NCBI GenBank assembly: GCA_017478965.1
Contig: JAFVCV010000010.1
Coordinates: 1 to 63,694 of the forward strand
Direction of reading: 5' to 3'
From: Ruminococcus sp.
GTDB taxonomy: Bacteria; Bacillota; Clostridia; Oscillospirales; Ruminococcaceae
DNA: 63,694 nucleotides
The notes under the pieces: generated by a model
What the model was told of the DNA's origin: nothing
The model's database searches: none
Seen by the model: only the letters and a program-made list of their open reading frames with translations
Made by a program: the position numbers and the translations under genes
Shown here: piece by piece, positions 43,611 to 52,387 of the stretch
Layout of the letters: each line of letters opens with the position of its first letter
How positions within the stretch are numbered: position 1 is the stretch's first letter

Positions 43611-44297
43611 ATGATCTTTACACTCCTTGAACTTCTGGCAGGCCTGCCGCTGTTCTTCGCCCTGCACTTCGATGGCAGGACTGTTTTTCCGCCGCCCCTG
43701 AGCGCCGCAAAAGAACGTGAGGCTTTCCGGCAGATGAGAGAGGGCAGCAGTCAGGCCAGAGAACTCCTCATCACCCATAATCTGAGGCTGGTGGCCCATA
43801 TCATCAAGAAATATTACTCTGCCGCCGCCGATGAGGACGACCTTATCTCCATCGGCACAGTGGGGCTGATAAAGGCTGTCAATACCTTCGACTATACCAA
43901 AGGCCCCCGCTTTGCCTCCTATGGCAGCAGGTGCGTGGAAAATGAGATACTTATGCACTTTCGCAGCCTTAAAAAAACTGCCTCCGATATTTCCTTTGAA
44001 GAACCCATTGAGGCCGATAAGGACGGCAACAGCCTGTCTTTGGCCGACCTGCTCTCCGACGGCATGGACGTGGGGGACAGTGTGGAGCTGGCGATGGAGA
44101 TAGCAGAACTGAGAAAAAAGCTCCTTACCGAACTTGATGAGCGCCAGCGGCAGATAGTCATTCTCCGATACGGACTTAACGGCTGCCGTCCCCTGACCCA
44201 GCGGGAGGTAGCCGCCCGGCTGGGCATATCCCGCTCCTATGTCTCCAGAATAGAAAAAGCGGCCCTTACCGCCCTCTCCCGGGAACAGGATTTGTGA
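43611..44297 (+). CDS. sigK: RNA polymerase sigma factor, SigK type
   Basis: 228-aa sigma-70 factor. It starts with a hydrophobic pro-sequence-like stretch (FTLLELLAGLPLFFALHF) followed by FPPPLS, as in pro-sigma-K; region 2 reads LITHNLRLVAHIIKKYY, DLISIGTVGLIKAVNTF and SRCVENEILMHFRSLKKT; region 4 reads ELDERQRQIVILRYGL and REVAARLGISRSYVSRIEKAAL. The frame starts at 43593, but the ATG at 43611 has GAAAGGCGG upstream and is preferred. The gene is intact, not split by a skin element. It implies sporulation capability or its remains; SigK normally acts late in the mother cell. Confidence 0.9.
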   Translation: MIFTLLELLAGLPLFFALHFDGRTVFPPPLSAAKEREAFRQMREGSSQARELLITHNLRLVAHIIKKYYSAAADEDDLISIGTVGLIKAVNTFDYTKGPRFASYGSRCVENEILMHFRSLKKTASDISFEEPIEADKDGNSLSLADLLSDGMDVGDSVELAMEIAELRKKLLTELDERQRQIVILRYGLNGCRPLTQREVAARLGISRSYVSRIEKAALTALSREQDL

Positions 44298-44350
44298 AAA
44301 GTGCCTAAACCAAAAGGCTTTCGGGACGTGAAAATTCAATGGGGTGCGAA

Positions 44351-44412
44351 TAGAAATCAGGGTCAGTTTCTGCTATAATAGTATCGGAAAGAGCAAGGGC
44401 TTTTTCCGATAC
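44351..44412 (+). promoter_or_regulatory. panT promoter and leader hairpin
   Basis: TAGAAA (44351-44356) with 17-bp spacer to TATAAT (44374-44379). Immediately at the predicted RNA start, GTATCGGAAA (44381-44390) pairs with TTTCCGATAC (44403-44412), a 10-bp stem with 12-nt loop. The leader then runs 68 nt to the panT ATG. The poor -35 suggests activation or regulation; the hairpin could act in mRNA stability or as an operator. Confidence 0.5.
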
Positions 44413-44480
44413 TCGCAATTGTATTGTATCCGCCGCAGTGCTCCTGCAATGACGGAATAATAACAAGGAGGAAACTGAAT

Positions 44481-45092
44481 ATGAAAAACAAGATCTCGAC
44501 AAAGGACCTGGTGCTGATGGGCGTTATCACAGCTGTGCTGTTCGTGATGGCCTATACCCCTCTGGGGTATCTCAATGTGGGTGCAGTCGCCATTACTTTC
44601 AACACCATACCTGTCGCAGTGGCGGCCATGGCTGTGGGACCTGTGGGCGGCGCAGTCGCCGGCGGAGTTTTCGGCCTTACCAGCTATCTCCAGGCGGCGC
44701 AGCTGATAAATATCAGCCCTTTGCTGACTGTGGTGTTATGCTTTGTACCGAGGATAGCTGACGGACTTATCTGCGGCTTTGCGGCAAGGTATATGATGAA
44801 GGCCGGGGTAAAGCCTGCCATAAGCGGCGGCGTTACGGGCTTTCTGGCAGCCTGCCTGAACACTCTTTTCTTCCTGCCGGCCCTGGTGCTGCTCTTCGGC
44901 AGCACGGAATATATACAGGGCATAAGAGAGACTATCGCTCCCGGCAAGGGCGTGTTCATGTTCCTGGTGGCTTTCGCCGGCGTGAACGCAGTGGTAGAGT
45001 GGATAGCCGTAACGGCAGCGACCAGCGCCATAGGCACAGCGCTCAGTTCTGCCAGACTTATCGGTGTTTCAAAGAAAAAAGCCGAGGCTTGA
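44481..45092 (+). CDS. panT: ECF transporter substrate-binding component, probably pantothenate (PanT)
   Basis: 203-aa membrane protein with six helices, the size and layout of ECF S-components: KDLVLMGVITAVLFVMAYTPLGYLNVG opens it, and AVAAMAVGPVGGAVAGGVFG and a small-residue helix face for EcfT are visible. The ATG has AAGGAGG (44465-44471). The pantothenate assignment rests mostly on the adjacent pantothenate kinase gene 64 nt downstream. The shared energising module (EcfAA'T) is not in the window. A hairpin GGGCAGGG/TCCCTGCCC (45101-45125) lies between the two genes. Confidence 0.82.
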   Translation: MKNKISTKDLVLMGVITAVLFVMAYTPLGYLNVGAVAITFNTIPVAVAAMAVGPVGGAVAGGVFGLTSYLQAAQLINISPLLTVVLCFVPRIADGLICGFAARYMMKAGVKPAISGGVTGFLAACLNTLFFLPALVLLFGSTEYIQGIRETIAPGKGVFMFLVAFAGVNAVVEWIAVTAATSAIGTALSSARLIGVSKKKAEA

Positions 45093-45156
45093 AAAAAAAG
45101 GGCAGGGGGGTATCCTCCCTGCCCTGGATCTGTTTGAGAAAATGGGAGGTACGGCA

Positions 45157-45921
45157 ATGATACTGGCTGTCGATATAGGCAACACAAACATCGTCCTTGG
45201 CTGTATAGAGGGCGAGACTATAGTTTTCAGAGAGAGGATATACACCAACCAGCTGGCTACCGACCTTGAATATGCGGCCAATTTCAAGACTGCCACGGAT
45301 ATGCACGGGGTGAGTCTGGAGAGCATCGACGGGGCCGTCATCTCCTCGGTCGTCCCCACCATCACAGCGGTCTGCGCTGCTGCGGTAAAAAAGCTCACAG
45401 GAGTCAGGCCCATGATAGTCGGCCCGGGAATAAAGACAGGACTTAGCATCGTTATTGACAATCCCGCCCAGCTGGGGTCAGACCTGGTGGTGGACGCAGT
45501 GGCAGGCATAAGCGAGTACCCGGCGCCGATGATAATAATCGACATGGGCACCGCCACGACTCTGTCTGTGATAGACAAGGACAAGCGCTATATAGGCGGC
45601 CAGATAATGACAGGCATGGCAGTTTCCGCCGACGCCCTGGTCTCCCGGACCGCACAGCTGCCAAAGGTGGCATTTGAAAAGCCCAGGAAGGTCATCGGCA
45701 CCAACACGGTCGACTGCATAAAGAGCGGCATGATGTATTCCGGCGCCTGCGCCCTTGACGGCATGATCGAGCGCATAGAGGAGGAGCTGGGCGAAAAATG
45801 CACCGTCATCGCCACCGGCGGTCTGGCCGGCTCAGTAGTCCCCCTGTGCAAAAGGGACATTATCCTTGACGACGATCTTCTTATAAAGGGACTTATGAAG
45901 ATCTACTATAAAAACAAGTGA
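45157..45921 (+). CDS. coaX: Type III pantothenate kinase
   Basis: 254-aa enzyme that phosphorylates pantothenate in the first step of coenzyme A synthesis; type III kinases are not inhibited by CoA and use a monovalent cation. ILAVDIGNTNIVLG is the N-terminal phosphate-binding loop, GPGIKTGLSI and DNPAQLGSDLVVDAVAG follow, and IIDMGTATTLSVID and TGGLAGSVVP complete the ASKHA fold. Frame is open from 45064, but the ATG at 45157 has GGGAGGT (45144-45150) and matches the family start. Forms a vitamin salvage pair with panT. Confidence 0.95.
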   Translation: MILAVDIGNTNIVLGCIEGETIVFRERIYTNQLATDLEYAANFKTATDMHGVSLESIDGAVISSVVPTITAVCAAAVKKLTGVRPMIVGPGIKTGLSIVIDNPAQLGSDLVVDAVAGISEYPAPMIIIDMGTATTLSVIDKDKRYIGGQIMTGMAVSADALVSRTAQLPKVAFEKPRKVIGTNTVDCIKSGMMYSGACALDGMIERIEEELGEKCTVIATGGLAGSVVPLCKRDIILDDDLLIKGLMKIYYKNK

Positions 45922-45934
45922 ACATCAGGTAAAA

Positions 45935-45972
45935 AACGACAGCCCTGTTCCAAAACGGAACAGGGCTGTTTT
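45935..45972. terminator. Bidirectional terminator between coaX and addA
   Basis: ACAGCCCTGTTCC with GGAACAGGGCTGT (13-bp stem), T-run on the plus side and AAAAAA on the left giving Ts leftward; placed between convergent genes. Confidence 0.92.
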
Positions 45973-48900
45973 CTATACGTCGATATGGTAAACGTAAGCG
46001 TCAACGTCCTCTATGCTGACGTTTTTCAGCTCAGAGACCGCCCGGCGGTAGGCCGTGAGCTGGCTTGCATATTTGCGGTCAAGGTCAGTGCCTTCGGCAT
46101 TAGTCTTGTAGTCGATGACGTGCCATTGTTCACCCTCCCGGTAGAGCAGGTCGATAAGCCCGTAGGTAATGGCCTCGCTGTTCTTTAAGCAGAAAGGCAT
46201 CTCACAGTGTAAGCAGAAAGGCATCTCACAGTGTATCTCGTCAGCGTGGGAAAGGATGTGCCTTATCAGCTCAGGCTGACGGCCCCCTGCCTGAGGATAG
46301 CCCTCACCCATGACACGCCTTGCCGTCTCGCAGAGCATCTCTTCAGCCTGCTCGCAAGCTTTCGGGTCAAGGCCATTGTTGTATTCGCCCGCTATCTGAC
46401 GGGCAAGGTCTTCGATGTTTTTCGCCGCCCTGAGCTTTGAGAGGACCAGTATCTCCATGAGCCTGTGTATCATGGTACCCTTCAGGTCCGCTGGGATAAG
46501 CCCGAAATGCTTTGCAGACTGTGAAGGCTCTGTGACAGGCTGGGGGTCAAGGTTGGCTTCGTCACTTGGCTTGTCGCCTTCCATGTCCACCGGTCCCACC
46601 CTTTTCAGATCGCTTGGCCTTGCCAGAGCATAGGCGGGCTTTTTCTTCTCAGGCAGACCTGCGAGCTTTGAATTTTTCTCAACTTCCTGATAAAGAGCCA
46701 TGACCCCCTTGTCAGGAGCGGGAAAATGCCTGATGTTAGAGGCGGAAACGGCAGTATCTACCTTCAGTGTCGGAAGAGTGTCCTTTTTAGACTTCATGGA
46801 AAGGGTCCTCCAGTATCTGGTGAGCCTTTTGTGCAGATCGTTGTCCTCTGATCTCCACTTCTTGTCGTCGCTGACTATCAGCACACACATTGCCCTGGTG
46901 GCGGCAACATAGAGCAGGCGCTTTCTCTCGTCGATAAGGTTGCGCTCCTCGGCCTCCCTACGGTCCTGATAGTCCCGGCACTTTATCTGCTTTTTGTCCA
47001 TGGCCGGTCCGCTCCTGTCACGGTGAGAGAACTCGAAATAATAATGCTCGGCCTTTGCCCCCGGCTTCCTGATGACCGACTGATCTGCGCTGACGTTCTG
47101 CGCAGCCGGCGATGCAAGAATGACGATGGGGCTTTCGAGTCCCTTGACCTTGTGCAGGTTTGCGATGTGGACGCAGTCGGCGTCCTCCTGAAGTATCAGA
47201 CAGCGCTCCTTGGAGTTGTACCTGTCCGTCAGCCCGTTAAGGAGGTCTGCGGCGTCTTTCAGGGAAACTATACTGCCGTTGTGCTCCCCATCTCTCAAAA
47301 GCTCCAGAGCATAGCTGAAATACTGCATATCACTGTCTCCGGTCCTTGCGAATATCCTCAGCTTGCCGGCGGTGTAGCTGAAAGCTGCCGATGGCGTCAT
47401 GCCATAAGTCTCAAGTATGAGCTTTTTCAGTATCCCGCAGGCGCTTCTGATGTCCTTGGTGCTGTCGCTGAAACGCTGGTCAAGCTCCGGCGAGTAAAGG
47501 TCAAGGATCATGCGCTTTACATAGCCCATATCCTTGCCCTCCTCGGGAGCCTTATGCTCTGCCCGGGCCTTTTCCAGGGACGCAGGGTCTCTGCCCATCT
47601 CGGTCAGGTGTCTGGGTGAAATGCCGAAATAGCGCCCGGTCAGTGCGCCGTAGACCGCCGCTCCGTCCCTGGGGTACGCCATGGCTGTAAGTATCTTCAC
47701 AAGCTCGGTCAGTGCCATGCTCTCGGTAAAATCGCAGGCGCCCTCCACCCTTGCCGGCACCCCTGCTGCGGCCAGGACCCGCTTGTAGCCGGCAGTCTCC
47801 ATCTTCCAGGGAGTTATTATCATGATGTCGCTGTATCTTACGGTCCTGGGCGGCTTTTCCGGCTCCGGCTGGATAAGCAGGCCGGGGTTCCCCACCAGGT
47901 AGGTCACAGCGTCCCTGACGTATGCCATATCGCTCTTGCCTTCAAAGGGCAGCAGGAAAGCGCCGTCAAGGACCTCACTGCCATCAGGTGCGGCAGCAGG
48001 GCTCAGCAGCTCATCTTCGATGACGGGTATGGGCGTAAAGGCCGCCTGCTTTGTTCCGCCCTCAGGGTCCGGGGCCATGATCCACGAGAAGGTGTCATTG
48101 AACCATCTGCACATTTTAGGAGTCGAGCGGAAGTTGAAGGTCAGCTCCTCCACCGTTCCCACTTCGCCCTTGAAAAGGCTCCTCACCATGGCGAAGGTCC
48201 CCACGTCGGCCCCTTTGAATGAATAGATAGCCTGCTTCGGGTCCCCGACGATGAACATTGAACCGGGTCTCGGCACGCATTTTTCCCATTCCGGCACAGC
48301 GTTCTCCGCCGCAGAAAGGTAGAAGAATATCTCCGCCTGCAAGGGGTCCGTGTCCTGGAACTCGTCGATAAGATAGTAGCTGTGGCGGTCACAGATGTAT
48401 TTTATCAGTCTGCACCTCTGCTCAGGCTCCGGACGTGATGCGTCCCTTTTTAGCATATCCCTCAGATAGAACAGATAGTCAAAATACCGCAGCTCGCCCC
48501 TTTCCAGCAGTCTTTCGCTCATCTCTTCGCAGACCGTGGCGGCCAGCTCCATGGCCGTGAAAAACTGCTCGCTGCATAGCCTGTTGTAAAGATAGCTCCT
48601 GTCCTTGAACTCAAAGCTGTATGAAACGCTCCCTCTGAAATTGACGGTCCTGAAAAGCTCGCAGACCTTCTGGGGCAGTCCCACTGCCGCCGGGTCGGCG
48701 TTCAGCCTTATCCCGTCCAGTCTTCCCAAAGCGCTGATAAGCTCCCGCAGCCTGTCAAAGATATAGGTCCCGCCCTGAGACTGCGCCGCCGGGTCGGTGA
48801 AGACTGCGGCGCTCTGACTGCATGAATAGAGCATCCTGCGGTATTTATTGCTCCCGTCGTCATAGATAAGCTTTGGATTTTTTTTGAAGAAGGCGTACAT

Positions 48901-49548
48901 GGTCTGGGCCATCTTCATGCTCTTATAAAGCTCTGTCTGTAAGGCTGCCGGGTCCGAGGGGGACTTCCTTACCACCCTGTGGTCACGGCTCTCCAGCATC
49001 GTTCTCATGGCGGCGGTGAACAGCTCTGCCGGGCTGCCAACTGTCTTGCAGTATCTGTTTGCAAGACCCTGTGCCTTAGGTCCGTATTCGCCTCTTAGTA
49101 TGTTTGAGAACTCCCTGGCGATAATGCCGCCAAGTTCGCTGTCCTCCACCACTCTGGAGCGTGAGTTTATCCTGGCCTCTGTGGGGTGCTCGTTCATGAC
49201 CATGTTGCAGAAGGCGTCGATGGTCCCCATAAAGCACAGGTCGATATCAGCCAGAGCCTTCCGGCAGCGCTCCCTGTCCTTATCCTCCGCTCCGGGGTCG
49301 TCCACGCACTCAGCCAGCCTTTCCTGGAACCGCTTGTAGAACTCGTTGGCGGCGGCCTTTGTAAAGGTTATGGCGCTTATCTTGCTTACCTGTGTGCCGT
49401 TTATGACCATGTTGAACATTCTTTCCACCAAAGCGGTGGTCTTGCCTGAACCGGCGGCTGCCTCAACGAAAAAGCTCCTGTCGGTCATCTTTGTTATCCT
49501 GTCCCTGACCTCCTGGTCAGGTGGCGTCGCTATGGGTCTCATGCTCAC
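45973..49548 (-). CDS. addA: AddA helicase-nuclease
   Basis: 1191-aa UvrD-type helicase with C-terminal nuclease, subunit of the Gram-positive RecBCD counterpart that processes double-strand ends. EAAAGSGKTTALVERM is Walker A (about 31-46), AITFTKAAANEF is motif Ia, YYLIDEFQDTDPLQ is Walker B, VGDPKQAIYSFKGADV is motif III, VKGLESPIVIL is motif V and RLLYVAATRA is motif VI; near the end GLIDLLYREGEQWHVIDYKTN gives the nuclease GhiD and DYK motifs. A perfect 24-bp tandem duplication (46187-46234) inserts a second HCEMPFCL just before the nuclease core, unusual for the family. It starts by a 4-nt overlap with addB. Confidence 0.95.
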   Translation of the reverse strand: MSMRPIATPPDQEVRDRITKMTDRSFFVEAAAGSGKTTALVERMFNMVINGTQVSKISAITFTKAAANEFYKRFQERLAECVDDPGAEDKDRERCRKALADIDLCFMGTIDAFCNMVMNEHPTEARINSRSRVVEDSELGGIIAREFSNILRGEYGPKAQGLANRYCKTVGSPAELFTAAMRTMLESRDHRVVRKSPSDPAALQTELYKSMKMAQTMYAFFKKNPKLIYDDGSNKYRRMLYSCSQSAAVFTDPAAQSQGGTYIFDRLRELISALGRLDGIRLNADPAAVGLPQKVCELFRTVNFRGSVSYSFEFKDRSYLYNRLCSEQFFTAMELAATVCEEMSERLLERGELRYFDYLFYLRDMLKRDASRPEPEQRCRLIKYICDRHSYYLIDEFQDTDPLQAEIFFYLSAAENAVPEWEKCVPRPGSMFIVGDPKQAIYSFKGADVGTFAMVRSLFKGEVGTVEELTFNFRSTPKMCRWFNDTFSWIMAPDPEGGTKQAAFTPIPVIEDELLSPAAAPDGSEVLDGAFLLPFEGKSDMAYVRDAVTYLVGNPGLLIQPEPEKPPRTVRYSDIMIITPWKMETAGYKRVLAAAGVPARVEGACDFTESMALTELVKILTAMAYPRDGAAVYGALTGRYFGISPRHLTEMGRDPASLEKARAEHKAPEEGKDMGYVKRMILDLYSPELDQRFSDSTKDIRSACGILKKLILETYGMTPSAAFSYTAGKLRIFARTGDSDMQYFSYALELLRDGEHNGSIVSLKDAADLLNGLTDRYNSKERCLILQEDADCVHIANLHKVKGLESPIVILASPAAQNVSADQSVIRKPGAKAEHYYFEFSHRDRSGPAMDKKQIKCRDYQDRREAEERNLIDERKRLLYVAATRAMCVLIVSDDKKWRSEDNDLHKRLTRYWRTLSMKSKKDTLPTLKVDTAVSASNIRHFPAPDKGVMALYQEVEKNSKLAGLPEKKKPAYALARPSDLKRVGPVDMEGDKPSDEANLDPQPVTEPSQSAKHFGLIPADLKGTMIHRLMEILVLSKLRAAKNIEDLARQIAGEYNNGLDPKACEQAEEMLCETARRVMGEGYPQAGGRQPELIRHILSHADEIHCEMPFCLHCEMPFCLKNSEAITYGLIDLLYREGEQWHVIDYKTNAEGTDLDRKYASQLTAYRRAVSELKNVSIEDVDAYVYHIDV
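46187..46234. repeat. 24-bp tandem duplication within addA
   Basis: Two perfect copies (46187-46210, 46211-46234) of a 24-bp unit starting AAGCAGAAAGGCATCTCACA. It keeps the frame and duplicates eight residues (EMPFCLHC) upstream of the nuclease motifs. Perfect identity indicates a recent event or a slippage-prone spot. Confidence 0.95.
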
Positions 49549-52184
49549 TTACCTGCCTTTTCACATATCTTGCTCAGCTTGCAGTACCTGCAATTGTCGC
49601 CGTATTTTTCCGGTCTTATGGCCGGGTTGTACTGTAGGTAGATCTCGTCAGCCCTGGGAAAAAGTCCCTGTTTCATACAGTCTGCGAACTGCTCCAGTAT
49701 CTTGTTGAGCGCCTCTTCGTCGTAGTCTAAGCTGACCGTCTGTCCTATCCTGATATACCTGAACTCGCATCTTTTCACCTTCAGGCCCTGAGGGGCGTTT
49801 TTGTCCTCGTTGGTCCCGTGCTCGGTGAGATAGGCGTATAGCATGGTCTGGATAAAGGTCTTGGGCCTGTCCGGATCGTGCTTGACGGTCCTGCCGGACT
49901 TGAAATCCCCGATGACACAGTCGCCTTTAACTGTCTCTATCCTGTCCGGCCGGCCGTAAAGCCTTACTCCGCAGGGGTGCTTTGCGTGGTAGCTGCCCTC
50001 CGCCGAGATGATCTTAGTCCCGGGCCTAACGTCCATGCCATAGGCCACTTCTGCAACTCTGAGAAATTCCGACCTTTCCTGTGCCGCCAGTGACGGTGCC
50101 AGGGGAGACTTCCTTACCATGGCGCCGTCAAACAGCTCTCCCGCCTTTTTCAGGAAGGTGTTCTTGTCCATAGTCAGTCCGGACCCGGCCAGAAGCTCCA
50201 TGGCGCTGTGGATAAGGATGCCGAACTCGTCCGCACCTATGGCCTGGAAAGGCCGTTCGTCCTCAGGCTCTTTTATCCCCAGGATCCTTGTGAGCATGAA
50301 CCGTTTCGGACAGTAGAAGAACTCCTCTATCTCCGAGGGGGAGTACTCCCTGTCGTCCAGACAGTTGACCCCCATGGCCTCCGTGGGCTTAACAAAGCCC
50401 CTGAACGGTCCGGCTATTATCTCGCCGTTAAGAAAGCTCCGCCCTATGAGCCTGTCGGCCTCCAGCTCATCGGAAAAATATCCGCATTCCTCCATAGCGG
50501 CCTCCAGCTCCTCGACCCCGGCCTTGCCCTCAGGGTCTATAAGGCTGCGGTAAAGCGGCAGCATCACCGAGGACATATTGGCCTTTTTCAGCTCTGCGGT
50601 GTCAAGATAGGAGTAGGAGAGCATGAGCCTTCCCCCCAGGGCTGCTGAAAGCTCCGCTAGATCTTTCACGCTGCTGATGGCCTTAGCGATCTTGTTTGAA
50701 GAAGTGGGCGCAAAGTCTCCTGCCCCGAAACCTTCATAGTCGCAGTCCAGCACCAGTGGGTCCTCCGAGGGCCGCCCCGGAAAGGTGTTTGCGTCCAGTC
50801 CCACGATGAAAAGATGGTCCCTCAGGGAGAACGCCGCCTTTTCGACGGAAGTGATGTGAAGAGCGCCGGCGGTGCGGTTCTCAGGGCAGACGCTGCGGGT
50901 CATCAGCTCCGGTATCAGCTCATGTATCCTGTCCTTTCCCATAGCTTCGCCGTAAGCCCGTAAAGCCCCTGCCGCCGCAGTGCAGGCCCCCTTGTCCAGG
51001 CGGCCCAGGTCATTGTGATGTACGGTGCAGAAGTTCTCCAGCATATATACAAGCCCTTTGCCGAACTCCTCAAAAACAGCTCCGGCGGCTTTTATACAGT
51101 CTCCCTCTCCGGCTTTAGCAATAAGCTCCCTGGTCCTGGCCGCATCGCAGTTCAGCCTCAGCTCTCCTGCGGTGCGGGCTATGTCTTTGAGAATGCCTTC
51201 GGTCCTTCTGACCTGCCCCTTGTCGTTTTTGAAAACGCCTGCCGTTTCGATGACCTCCCATAGCTTGTCCCGGTCAAAGGCTCTGCTCAGCAAAAGCTCC
51301 TCCAGTGCGGCGGCACCGTTGAAGCCTGTGGTCTGCCAGCGGTGGAAGAGCCTAAGAAACTCCGCCGTGTAGGTGCAGCTCATCGGCACTCCGCAGCCGA
51401 AGGTCATGGGTATGCCGAACCTTATGGAAAGCTCCATGAAAAGCTGCGAATAAAGCTCCGGATCCGCTGCGGCCACCGTGCAGTTGTCCAGGCTCATTTC
51501 CTTATCCGAAAGTATCTTAGTGATGACGTTTTTGACCTCGTTGGAGGCTCCGTAGGCCCTTGTGACCGAGCTGCCTGCCTTTGCCCTGGTCCTTTTGCCG
51601 GCCCTGAAAAGCTCCTTCAGGCTCAGTTCCCCAGCCGCCTTACCACCCAGCCTTTCGGCCAGAGCAAGCTCCACAGGGGAGGGCATGAACTCCTTGAGAA
51701 TGACTATCTCAGTGTCCTCCAGCGGCTCACACTCAGATATGGCCTTTCTTATGAGCATGACGTCGTCAATGCCTCCCACCTGGGTACAGGCCTTTATGTA
51801 CATATCATAGGCTATGCAAAGTGCAGAGTTCTTCTCCCTGAAGATCCCGCCCTCCAGTATCCTGTGCAGCTCGCTGCTCTCGTCTCCGGTGATAAGAGAG
51901 CGCATTGACTTCAGCGCCGCCCCAAGCCTGTTCACGTCGTTGTATTCGTGAGAGAAAAAATTTGTTATCTTCTCGTTGGCCTCGATAATGTCCATCAGCA
52001 GCGAGGTCCTGTCCTGAGCGGTCAGCAGCTTCTGTGTTATGACTGTTCCGCTGCATATCAGCCCGTGCCGTGCAAGCTCCGTACCGTTCATCACCCTCAG
52101 GGCGCTGCTGTCGGCCCCGTGCCAGGACAGGGTCCTGAGCAGCTCCGCCTCACTGACATCAGAGATAAGTAGGATAGTTTCCAT
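49545..52184 (-). CDS. addB: AddB-like helicase/nuclease subunit
   Basis: 879-aa partner of AddA. The N-terminal part resembles inactivated helicase lobes: a good Walker A is not visible. The C-terminal nuclease is complete: YSPSEIEEFFYCPKRFML (first iron-sulphur Cys), GILIHSAMELLAGS, RLYGRPDRIE, VIGDFKSGRT and the last CRYCKLSKICEKA, giving the C-x2-C-x5-C of the 4Fe-4S nuclease domain. It is shorter than B. subtilis AddB (about 1166 aa). Overlaps addA by 4 nt, in the usual addB-addA order. The gene borders the divergent guaA promoter region. Confidence 0.9.
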   Translation of the reverse strand: METILLISDVSEAELLRTLSWHGADSSALRVMNGTELARHGLICSGTVITQKLLTAQDRTSLLMDIIEANEKITNFFSHEYNDVNRLGAALKSMRSLITGDESSELHRILEGGIFREKNSALCIAYDMYIKACTQVGGIDDVMLIRKAISECEPLEDTEIVILKEFMPSPVELALAERLGGKAAGELSLKELFRAGKRTRAKAGSSVTRAYGASNEVKNVITKILSDKEMSLDNCTVAAADPELYSQLFMELSIRFGIPMTFGCGVPMSCTYTAEFLRLFHRWQTTGFNGAAALEELLLSRAFDRDKLWEVIETAGVFKNDKGQVRRTEGILKDIARTAGELRLNCDAARTRELIAKAGEGDCIKAAGAVFEEFGKGLVYMLENFCTVHHNDLGRLDKGACTAAAGALRAYGEAMGKDRIHELIPELMTRSVCPENRTAGALHITSVEKAAFSLRDHLFIVGLDANTFPGRPSEDPLVLDCDYEGFGAGDFAPTSSNKIAKAISSVKDLAELSAALGGRLMLSYSYLDTAELKKANMSSVMLPLYRSLIDPEGKAGVEELEAAMEECGYFSDELEADRLIGRSFLNGEIIAGPFRGFVKPTEAMGVNCLDDREYSPSEIEEFFYCPKRFMLTRILGIKEPEDERPFQAIGADEFGILIHSAMELLAGSGLTMDKNTFLKKAGELFDGAMVRKSPLAPSLAAQERSEFLRVAEVAYGMDVRPGTKIISAEGSYHAKHPCGVRLYGRPDRIETVKGDCVIGDFKSGRTVKHDPDRPKTFIQTMLYAYLTEHGTNEDKNAPQGLKVKRCEFRYIRIGQTVSLDYDEEALNKILEQFADCMKQGLFPRADEIYLQYNPAIRPEKYGDNCRYCKLSKICEKAGK

Positions 52185-52321
52185 AAGTCTTGTCCTTTCC
52201 GTCCACTGTAATGATATATGTCAATGATAACACATTTTCAGCGTTTTGTAAAGAATTTATCATCATTTTCACCGGGACTTTATTCCCCATGACAAAGCCA
52301 GAAAATTTAACAATATCCCCC

Positions 52322-52350
52322 TTGAAAACAAGGAAGGGTTGTGTTATAAT
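52322..52350 (+). promoter_or_regulatory. Promoter of guaA
   Basis: TTGAAA (52322-52327), 17-bp spacer, TATAAT (52345-52350). The RNA start near 52357 leaves a ~30-nt leader, too short for a purine riboswitch. Confidence 0.8.
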
Positions 52351-52387
52351 TTCAGAGTATTATCATCATGAAAGCGAGGTCGCAAGA

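Noticed and set aside
45101-45125. Terminator between panT and coaX
   Set aside because: The hairpin is not followed by T on the plus strand, so it should not stop coaX transcription; kept only as a possible processing site.
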